The translations under genes and the position numbers were made by a program. A model generated the notes under the pieces. The model was not told the origin of the DNA, made no database searches, and was given only the letters and a program-made list of their open reading frames with translations. Below are positions 32,297 to 38,604 of a stretch of DNA of 38,604 nt, piece after piece. How positions within the stretch are numbered: the first letter of the stretch is position 1; every line of letters starts with the position of its first letter. This DNA is from Alphaproteobacteria bacterium (GTDB lineage: Bacteria > Pseudomonadota > Alphaproteobacteria > Acetobacterales > Acetobacteraceae), in assembly GCA_016869735.1 (NCBI GenBank), contig VGDL01000033.1, positions 1-38,604 of the forward strand, read 5' to 3'.

Positions 32297-32324
32297 GCCG
32301 GCGGGGTCGGGGGGCCCCGTCGGC
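32297..32324 (+). other. Strong GC hairpin in the mraZ leader
   Basis: GCCGGCGGGG (32297-32306) pairs with CCCCGTCGGC (32315-32324) over 10 positions with one G-T wobble and an 8-base loop. It lies between the MraZ boxes and the mraZ start (52 bases away). It could slow or end transcription into the dcw cluster, but no U-run follows. Confidence 0.45.
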
Positions 32325-32376
32325 CGCTGAAACGCCCGGTCTTTGATAATGGCGCAAGGCAGGCGCGCGGGGGGCG

Positions 32377-32838
32377 ATGACCCAATTTCTGGGCACCCAT
32401 ATCGGCAAATTGGACCGCAAGGGGCGGATTTCCGTCCCTGCGCCCTTTCGTGCCGTTTTGGAGCGCGGCGGCGCCGAAGAACTGGTGCTGCGCCCATCCC
32501 ATCGCGCGCCCTGCATTGAAGCCTGGCCGGTCGCTGCTTTTGAATCGCTGGCCTCCGGGCTCGATCGGTTGGACGCCTTTTCCGATCGGGCGGATGATTT
32601 GGCCGCGGCCCTTTTCGCCGATGCGCATGCGGCGCGGGCCGATAATGAAGGGCGTCTGGTGCTGCCCGAAGCGTTGATTGCCTATGCGGCGCTTTCCGAT
32701 GCCATCGCCTGCGTGGGTGTGGGCCGGATTTTCCAGATTTGGGAACCGGAAGCGGCACGCCGGCGCACGGAAGAAGCCAGGCTGCGCGCGCGTGAACGCG
32801 GCCTGACCCTGCCGGCTGCTGCGGGACCCGCGCCATGA
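32377..32838 (+). CDS. mraZ: Division/cell wall cluster transcriptional repressor MraZ
   Basis: MraZ is a DNA-binding regulator of the dcw cluster. The 153-residue protein has two SpoVT/AbrB-like halves: [20 protein letters not shown] (6-25) and [17 protein letters not shown] (about 87-103). The C-terminal tail is Arg-rich. It is the first gene of mraZ-rsmH-ftsL-ftsI-murE-murF and overlaps rsmH by ATGA. Three TGGGA boxes upstream are its likely operator. Confidence 0.93.
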   Translation: MTQFLGTHIGKLDRKGRISVPAPFRAVLERGGAEELVLRPSHRAPCIEAWPVAAFESLASGLDRLDAFSDRADDLAAALFADAHAARADNEGRLVLPEALIAYAALSDAIACVGVGRIFQIWEPEAARRRTEEARLRARERGLTLPAAAGPAP

Positions 32839-33782
32839 CTACAGAAGGGCATGTGCCGGTGATGCTGGCAGAAGTGCTGGCAACCCTCGCGCCCCAGGAT
32901 GGCGCGACTTATCTGGATGCGACTTTCGGCGGCGGCGGCTATGCCCGCGCCATTCTGGAAGCCGCCCCTGGCTGCACTGTTTTCGCGATAGACCGCGACC
33001 CGGATGCGATTGCGCGCGGTGCGGCGCTCGCACAGGCTTTCGCTGGTCGGTTGCATCTGGTGGAAGGCCGCTTCGGCGATATGCTCACGCTGCTGCGTGA
33101 TCGCGGCATTGCCACGCTTGATGGCGTGGTGATGGATCTTGGGGTTTCGTCTTTCCAATTGGATCAGGCGGAGCGCGGCTTTTCCTTCCGCGCCGATGGC
33201 CCGCTTGATATGCGCATGGAAAAATCCGGCCCCAGCGCTGCAGAGTTGGTGAATACCCTGCCGGAACGGGATTTGGCCGATATTATTTTCCGCTTTGGTG
33301 AGGAACGCTTCGCGCGGCGTATTGCGCGCGCCATTGTCGCGCGCCGCGCCGAGGCGCCCTTCACCACCACGGCGGATCTGGCCGCGCTTGTGCGCCGCGC
33401 CGTGCCGCGTGATCCTTCCGGCATTGATGGCGCAACCCGTAGCTTCCAGGCGTTGCGCATTGCGGTGAATGATGAATTGGGTGAAGTGGAACGCGGCATC
33501 ACGGCCGCCGTGGAATTGCTCGCGCCCGGTGGGCGATTGGTCGTTGTTGCCTTTCATTCCCTTGAAGATCGCATCGCGAAACAGGCGATGGCGGCGGCTT
33601 CCGGCCGGGGAGGGGCGTCACGCCATGACCCGGCGGCGCTATTTGGCCGCGCCAAACCCGGCTTTCATTTGCTGACGCCGCGCGCGCTGCGTCCGCAGGA
33701 ATCGGAGGCCAGCGCCAATCCGCGTGCGCGTTCCGCTAGGCTGCGTGGCATTGAACGCGTGATGCTGGAGCCTGCCGCATGA
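32835..33782 (+). CDS. rsmH: 16S rRNA (cytosine(1402)-N(4))-methyltransferase RsmH
   Basis: RsmH (MraW) methylates N4 of C1402 in the 16S rRNA decoding centre. The 315-residue protein begins [15 protein letters not shown] and has the SAM motif [14 protein letters not shown] (28-41), [16 protein letters not shown], the cap domain, and the C-terminal [13 protein letters not shown]. It overlaps mraZ and ftsL by four bases (ATGA) at each end. Confidence 0.95.
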   Translation: MTTEGHVPVMLAEVLATLAPQDGATYLDATFGGGGYARAILEAAPGCTVFAIDRDPDAIARGAALAQAFAGRLHLVEGRFGDMLTLLRDRGIATLDGVVMDLGVSSFQLDQAERGFSFRADGPLDMRMEKSGPSAAELVNTLPERDLADIIFRFGEERFARRIARAIVARRAEAPFTTTADLAALVRRAVPRDPSGIDGATRSFQALRIAVNDELGEVERGITAAVELLAPGGRLVVVAFHSLEDRIAKQAMAAASGRGGASRHDPAALFGRAKPGFHLLTPRALRPQESEASANPRARSARLRGIERVMLEPAA

Positions 33783-34447
33783 TTCGCCCAGTGACACTTC
33801 TAAGCCTGATCGCCGCCGCAGGTGCTGGACTTTATTTGTACCAGGTGAAGCATTCTGTTTCCATGCTGGACCGCGAATTGCGCGAGGTGAATCGCCAGAC
33901 TGAACTGGTGCGCGAACGCACGCAGATTTTGCGTGCGGAATGGGCCCTGCTGAATGAACCGGATCGCCTGCGGCAAGTGGCGCAGCGGCATTTGGCGCTG
34001 GAACCCATGGCGCCGGCGCAATTCGTCCGTGAAGCAGAACTTGAACGCCGTTTGCCCAATGCACGGCCTTTCGCTGGCCCTCCTTCACTGTTTGGGCCGC
34101 CAGAAGCGCCCGCCAAGGTGCCGGAAGCGATCATGGTGCCTACACCTGTCGCCGAGGTGTCGGCGCCGGCGCCGCAAGGCGTGGCAAGCTCAGCGCCCGC
34201 GCCGCGCCGCGCCGTGGTTGAAGCGCCTCCGCGGTTGAATGCGGCGGTGACGCCGCCGCCCGTGTCACGCCCGGTACCGCCGCCAGCACCACCAAGGGTC
34301 ACGCCGGCGCTTCATGTCGCGCCCGCCGCGCCGCCACCGCCGGCCATTGTTGCCTCTGCGCTTGGCGGTGCAACCAGTGCGTTGCCGCCGCCTGTGCCCT
34401 TGTCGCGCCCCATCCCGGTGGGAGCCCCGCAAGGGGCATCCCGCTGA
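33779..34447 (+). CDS. ftsL: Cell division protein FtsL with long proline-rich tail
   Basis: FtsL is a bitopic membrane protein of the divisome, working with FtsB/FtsQ to activate FtsWI. The call rests on position between rsmH and ftsI, an N-terminal membrane helix (residues 4-23, [19 protein letters not shown]) and a coiled coil (about 26-62, [32 protein letters not shown]) followed by the FtsL-type LAxxHLxLxP pattern. At 222 residues it is about twice the usual length, because ~120 residues after the coiled coil are Pro/Ala-rich and of low complexity. Confidence 0.87.
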   Translation: MIRPVTLLSLIAAAGAGLYLYQVKHSVSMLDRELREVNRQTELVRERTQILRAEWALLNEPDRLRQVAQRHLALEPMAPAQFVREAELERRLPNARPFAGPPSLFGPPEAPAKVPEAIMVPTPVAEVSAPAPQGVASSAPAPRRAVVEAPPRLNAAVTPPPVSRPVPPPAPPRVTPALHVAPAAPPPPAIVASALGGATSALPPPVPLSRPIPVGAPQGASR

Positions 34448-34463
34448 GTGAGCGCCGCGCAGC

Positions 34464-36380
34464 ATGAACGAAGCTTTCCCCCCTAATCCGCGCCAACCAT
34501 CACCCGATGCGCCGCCCGGCAATCGGCTGCAAGAAAGTGCGGTTCGGGAAAGCACAAGCCGCGCCCTGGTGCGCGTTTCGCAACCTGATCTGCTGCGCCA
34601 CGCCCAATTGGAAAAATCGCGCGGTCGCCTGTTGTTGGCGGCTTGCGGCTTCGCGGTTTTATTCGGTGCCGTGGCGGTAAAGCTTTCACTAGCCACTGTG
34701 TTTGACCCGGCAGAACCAAAGCGTGCCGCGATTCTTTCCCGTCCACCGGCACCGCCTGCAGAAACGCCGGTCTCCCGCGCGGCGGTGACGGACCGGAATG
34801 GCGAAGTGCTGGCGGTTTCCCTGCCCTTGACCGGGCTTTATGCCAATCAGCGGGAAATTGATAATCCTGTGGAAGTTGCCGACAAGCTGCGCCTTGTATT
34901 GCCGCAGCTTGATCGTGAAAGGCTGATTGCGCGCCTGACCGGTGACCGGCCTTTTTACTACATTGCCCGCGCGCTGACGCCACGCGAAATGCAGGCGGTG
35001 AATAATCTTGGCGTGCCGGGTTTGTATTTTGAGGATGCGGAGCGCCGCTTCTTCCCGCAGGGCCGCACTGCCGCGCATATCATTGGCGGCGTTGATGTGG
35101 ATGGTAATGGTATTGCCGGTGTCGAAAAATATTTCGACGAAAGGCTGCGCACGCTGCGCCGTGAAACGCTGCGGCTTTCGCTGGATATCCGTGTGCAATT
35201 GGCCTTGCGCGATGCCGTGCAGCACGCCATTACCGATTTTAACGGCATCGGCGGCGCCGGTGTGGTGATGGATGTGCAAAGTGGCGAGGTTCTCGCCATG
35301 GTGAGCTTGCCGGATTATGACGCCAATGATGTTGGTGCCGCGACCGCCGATGAACGCTTCAATCGCGTGACGGTGGGCGTTTATGAACCGGGTTCCACTT
35401 TCAAGCTGCTGACCGCCGCCATGGCATTGGATTTAGGCACGGTGCAGACCTGGAGCGGTTATGACGCATCGCGCCCAATTCGCGTTGGGCGGCATCAAAT
35501 CAATGATTATCGGGGCAAGAATCGCTGGCTCGCCCTGCCTGAGATCATGGCCTATTCATCCAATCTTGCGTCCGCACATATGGCTGCTGCCGTGGGGCCG
35601 GCGCGACATCGCGAATTCATGCAGCGCATGGGCATGACATCGCGCTTGGGGATTGAAATTCCGGAAACCGCGCAGCCGCTGGTGCCGGGGCAGAAAACCT
35701 GGCGCGAATTGAACACCATGACTATCGGCTTCGGCCACGGTATTTCCGTAACACCGCTGCATGTTGCGACCGCTGGCGCAACCTTGGTGAATGGCGGCAT
35801 TCTGCGCCAGCCAACCATTCTGGCGCAGCCCCCAGGGGTTGAACGCGAAGGGGTGCGCGTGATCGAACCGCGCACATCGGAAACCCTGCGCCGATTGATG
35901 CGCCTGGTGGTGACCGATGGGTCCGGCAAGGGCGCGGAAGTGCCAGGGTATTATGTCGGCGGCAAAACCGGCACGGCGCAAAAGACAGGGCCGCGCGGCG
36001 GCTATCTGGAAAACAAGCGCATCGCTGCCTTCATCGGCGCCTTTCCCATGCATGCGCCGCGCTATTCGGTTTACGTGATGGTGGATGAACCAAAGCCCAA
36101 TGCGCGCAGCCATGGTTTTGCGACAGCTGGCTGGGTGGCGGCGCCTGCGACGAATATGGTGATTTCGCGCATCGCGCCCATTCTTGGCATGCTGCCGGAA
36201 GCCCCCACGCCTGAAATTCAACGCGCCATCGCCATGCCGATGAATGGGCGCGGCGTGCCCGGTGCAGCGCCTGCCCCGCCTGCGGCCCCCACCGCCAATC
36301 GTCCACCGGCACGTCAAACAACGGAATCGCCGCCGCGCATCGCTGTTACTCAGCGCGAGGCCGCCCTTGCGCCTCGGTGA
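34464..36380 (+). CDS. ftsI: Septal peptidoglycan transpeptidase FtsI (PBP3)
   Basis: FtsI is the class B penicillin-binding protein that cross-links septal peptidoglycan. The 638-residue protein has a cytoplasmic N-terminal extension of about 54 residues, a membrane anchor (55-77), the dimerisation domain (AVTDRNGEVLAVSLPLTGLYANQ), and the transpeptidase with S311-T-F-K314, S365-S-N367 and K501-T-G503. After the catalytic domain comes a Pro/Ala-rich tail of about 50 residues. It lies 16 bp after ftsL and overlaps murE by 14 bp if the TTG start is used. Confidence 0.94.
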   Translation: MNEAFPPNPRQPSPDAPPGNRLQESAVRESTSRALVRVSQPDLLRHAQLEKSRGRLLLAACGFAVLFGAVAVKLSLATVFDPAEPKRAAILSRPPAPPAETPVSRAAVTDRNGEVLAVSLPLTGLYANQREIDNPVEVADKLRLVLPQLDRERLIARLTGDRPFYYIARALTPREMQAVNNLGVPGLYFEDAERRFFPQGRTAAHIIGGVDVDGNGIAGVEKYFDERLRTLRRETLRLSLDIRVQLALRDAVQHAITDFNGIGGAGVVMDVQSGEVLAMVSLPDYDANDVGAATADERFNRVTVGVYEPGSTFKLLTAAMALDLGTVQTWSGYDASRPIRVGRHQINDYRGKNRWLALPEIMAYSSNLASAHMAAAVGPARHREFMQRMGMTSRLGIEIPETAQPLVPGQKTWRELNTMTIGFGHGISVTPLHVATAGATLVNGGILRQPTILAQPPGVEREGVRVIEPRTSETLRRLMRLVVTDGSGKGAEVPGYYVGGKTGTAQKTGPRGGYLENKRIAAFIGAFPMHAPRYSVYVMVDEPKPNARSHGFATAGWVAAPATNMVISRIAPILGMLPEAPTPEIQRAIAMPMNGRGVPGAAPAPPAAPTANRPPARQTTESPPRIAVTQREAALAPR

Positions 36381-37827
36381 TCTCATGCGCGGATGGTGTG
36401 GTGCTGAAGCCGATGCTGCGCTTCGGGTGACAGGCGTCACCGCCGATAGCCGCGCCGTGCGACCTGGGATGGTTTTTGCGGCGCTGCCCGGCGCAACAAT
36501 AGATGGGCGCAGCTTCATCGCCGATGCAGTGGCGCGCGGTGCGAGTGCCATTCTGGCACCCGAAGGCACAGCTTGGCCGGCAGAAGCGCCGGCGCGCCCA
36601 CTGATAACCAGCGCCGATCCGCGTCGTGCCTTGGCGCTGATGGCCGCTGCGTTTTACGGTGCGCAGCCGGATTGCGTGGTTGCCATCACGGGCACCAATG
36701 GCAAGACCAGCAGCGTGGATTTCCTGCGGCAAATCTGGCGCGATGCCGGGCGCAAGGCCGCATCACTCGGCACGCTGGGTCTGATTGCGGAAGGCGTGCC
36801 GGCAGGGCCATCACTGACCACGCCTGATCCGTTGAAGCTGCATGAAAGCCTCTCGCGCCTTGCGCATGATGGTGTGGCTGCGCTTGCGATGGAAGCATCC
36901 TCGCACGGGATTGATCAGCGCCGGCTGGATGGTGTCAGGCTTGCAGCGGCGGGGTTTACCAATCTGACGCGCGATCATCTGGATTATCATGGCAGCATGG
37001 CAGCCTATCGCGCGGCCAAGCTGCGGCTATTTGATGTGATCCTGCCGGAAGGCGCGCCGGCAATTGCCATGGCGGATATGGAAGCCGAGACGCTGACGGC
37101 GTTGCGCGACATAGCGGCGCGGCGCAGGCTTGATTTGCAATTGGTGGGTGCCGGCGGTGATGCGCTAGCCTTGGAAGCGGCACGCCCATTGCCGGAAGGG
37201 CAGGCACTAGTATTCCGATTTGCCGGCGCGCGGCATGAAATATTGCTGCCTTTGCCGGGCCGTTTTCAGGCCGACAATGCGCTACTGGCCGTGATGCTGG
37301 CGCTGGCCACAGGTATCACGGAACCCGTGGCGATGGCCGCGCTGGCACGATTGCAGGGCGTGCGCGGGCGCATGGAACGCGCCGCGGTATTGCCCAATGG
37401 TGCGGCGATTTATGTGGATTACGCGCATACGCCAGATGCGCTGACGCGGCTTTTGGCAGCACTTCGTCCGCATGTTGCGGGGCGCTTGCATGTGCTGTTC
37501 GGCGCCGGCGGGGATCGCGACCCCGGCAAGCGCCCGCTGATGGGGCAAGCAGCGGCGGAGGCGGCGGATCGCGTTTGGATCACGGATGACAATCCGCGCA
37601 GTGAAAACCCTGCTGCCATTCGCGCAGCGGTCATTGCTGGCTGCCCGGAAGCCGTGGATGCCGGCACGCGCGAGCAGGCCATTGCCAAGGCGATGGGCGT
37701 GCTCGGCCCTGGTGATGTTTTGGCTGTCGCCGGCAAAGGGCATGAAACTGGCCAGGAAATCGCGGGTAGGATTCATCCTTTTGATGATGTCGCGGTGGTG
37801 CGCCAGCTTGCGGGCCTTCTGCCATGA
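36367..37827 (+). CDS. murE: UDP-MurNAc-L-alanyl-D-glutamate--2,6-diaminopimelate ligase
   Basis: MurE adds meso-diaminopimelate to UDP-MurNAc-L-Ala-D-Glu in the cytoplasm. The protein has the Mur ligase layout: N-terminal UDP-binding domain (VTADSRAVRPGMVFAAL), ATP loop GTNGKTS (109-115), and the C-terminal domain with D408-N-P-R411, the motif of DAP-type enzymes (lysine-type enzymes differ). The TTG at 36367 is chosen because GAGG lies 6 bases upstream and it gives the usual N-terminus RLGDLMRG; the ATG at 36385 has no ribosome-binding site. The stop overlaps murF by ATGA. Confidence 0.92.
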   Translation: MRLGDLMRGWCGAEADAALRVTGVTADSRAVRPGMVFAALPGATIDGRSFIADAVARGASAILAPEGTAWPAEAPARPLITSADPRRALALMAAAFYGAQPDCVVAITGTNGKTSSVDFLRQIWRDAGRKAASLGTLGLIAEGVPAGPSLTTPDPLKLHESLSRLAHDGVAALAMEASSHGIDQRRLDGVRLAAAGFTNLTRDHLDYHGSMAAYRAAKLRLFDVILPEGAPAIAMADMEAETLTALRDIAARRRLDLQLVGAGGDALALEAARPLPEGQALVFRFAGARHEILLPLPGRFQADNALLAVMLALATGITEPVAMAALARLQGVRGRMERAAVLPNGAAIYVDYAHTPDALTRLLAALRPHVAGRLHVLFGAGGDRDPGKRPLMGQAAAEAADRVWITDDNPRSENPAAIRAAVIAGCPEAVDAGTREQAIAKAMGVLGPGDVLAVAGKGHETGQEIAGRIHPFDDVAVVRQLAGLLP

Positions 37828-38604
37828 CGTCGCTTTGGACCAGCGCCGAATTGCGCGCGGCAACCAGTGGGACGCTAGCGGCTGAAAGTGCGGTGACTGG
37901 TGTTTCGATTGATAGCCGCAGCATCGCACCGGGCGATGTCTTTATCGCTCTGCGTGACCAACGCGATGGGCATGAATTTGTCGCGGATGCGCTGACGCGT
38001 GGCGCAACATTGGCCATGGTGGATCATACGCCACCCGGGGTGGTGGATACGGCGAAGCTGCTTTGTGTGGCGGATACGCTTGTGGGTCTTACGGCGCTGG
38101 GTGCGGCAGGGCGTGCGCGCGCTGCGGCGCGCGTGGTGGGTGTGACGGGCAGTGTCGGCAAGACCACTACCAAGGAAATGTTGCGCGTGGCGCTAGGCGC
38201 CTTTGGCGCCACGCATGCCTCGGCGGCTTCACACAATAATCACTGGGGTGTGCCGCTGACACTCGCGCGATTGCCGCGTGACGCGGCTTACGCCGTGATT
38301 GAAATGGGCATGAATAATCGCGGCGAAATCGCGCCCTTGTCGCGGCTTGCGCGCCCTGAGATCGGCATCATCACCTCAATCGGCACGGCGCATATCGGCC
38401 AGCTTGGCGGCCAGGCGGAGATTGCGGCTGAAAAGGGTGATATCATTGCCGGCATCGCGCCGGGCGGCACGGCGATTCTGCCGCCCGATAGTGCCTTTCT
38501 GCCGGAACTGATTGCCCGCGCGCATGATGCGGGTTTGCAGGTGATGACGCATGGGGAAGCCGAAGGCGCCGATGTGCGGCTGCTATCCTATCAGGCATTA
38601 CCGG
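37824..38604 (+). CDS. murF: UDP-MurNAc-tripeptide--D-alanyl-D-alanine ligase, 5' part (runs off right edge)
   Basis: MurF adds D-Ala-D-Ala, the last cytoplasmic step on the stem peptide. The ATG at 37824 overlaps the murE stop (ATGA) and the frame is open to the end of the window, 260 codons. N-terminal domain: VSIDSRSIAPGDVFIAL; ATP loop G106-x-x-G-x-x-G-K113-T-T; then SHNNHWGVPLTLARL and VIEMGMNNRGEIAPLSRLARP, all typical of MurF. The C-terminal domain lies outside the window. Confidence 0.93.
   Translation, partial: MTSLWTSAELRAATSGTLAAESAVTGVSIDSRSIAPGDVFIALRDQRDGHEFVADALTRGATLAMVDHTPPGVVDTAKLLCVADTLVGLTALGAAGRARAAARVVGVTGSVGKTTTKEMLRVALGAFGATHASAASHNNHWGVPLTLARLPRDAAYAVIEMGMNNRGEIAPLSRLARPEIGIITSIGTAHIGQLGGQAEIAAEKGDIIAGIAPGGTAILPPDSAFLPELIARAHDAGLQVMTHGEAEGADVRLLSYQALP

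Noticed and set aside
31729-32346. Several reading frames on both strands inside the RNase P RNA region
   Set aside because: The conserved RNase P RNA regions and terminal helix explain the sequence; the frames have no motif.

Overview
The window is high-GC DNA from the chromosome of an alphaproteobacterium, most likely a member of the Rhodospirillales/Acetobacteraceae (Roseomonas-like). This rests on the dcw start (djlA-like, amidase, rnpB, mraZ, rsmH, ftsL, ftsI, murE, murF), the Lpt operon order, the abundance of Bug-type binding proteins and family III CoA transferases, and the meso-DAP type of MurE. The genus is inferred and no 16S gene is present. There is no sign of phage, insertion sequence, CRISPR or conjugative DNA. 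The window looks like core chromosome interleaved with catabolic modules.

Layout. Positions 1-3200 hold the 3' end of a class A penicillin-binding protein (PBP1C type) and a MoxR ATPase/VWA (CoxE-like) pair. Positions 3246-8402 form a four-gene metabolic run: class V aminotransferase (serine-glyoxylate type), NDP-forming acyl-CoA ligase, D-2-hydroxyacid dehydrogenase and SDR. A tRNA-Leu(CAA) and a small ribbon-helix-helix protein follow. On the minus strand, 17316 down to 9057 reads FAD-linked oxidase, lptF, lptG, lptD, surA, rsmA: LPS export, outer-membrane biogenesis and 16S rRNA dimethylation. pdxA, often found between surA and rsmA, is absent.

Positions 17537-21389 hold a CoA transferase, a cold-shock protein with a hairpin-rich leader, a DUF3830 protein and a DEAD-box RNA helicase. 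Positions 21527-31658 are mixed: an HMG-CoA-lyase-like gene divergent from a Bug receptor/CoA transferase pair, a Gfo/Idh/MocA oxidoreductase, small conserved unknowns, a methyltransferase, an amidase, a TerB/J-domain co-chaperone, an AmpD-like amidase and a nucleotidyltransferase. Positions 31689-38604 hold RNase P RNA and the start of the division and cell-wall cluster, which runs off the right edge inside murF.

The strongest anomaly is a 73-bp tandem duplication (14733-14878, one mismatch) at the 3' end of lptF. Since 73 is not a multiple of three, it frameshifts LptF. The last 30 residues expected, including most of the final membrane helix, are replaced by 9 unrelated ones, and the ATGA coupling to lptG is lost. 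Removing one copy restores the frame exactly to a TGA overlapping the lptG start. Secondary points are a nested palindrome between the lyase and Bug genes, D-to-E changes at key acidic positions of both enzymes of that module, three phased MraZ-type boxes upstream of mraZ, and proline-rich tails on FtsL and FtsI. I did not find a clearly new multi-gene defence or mobile system.
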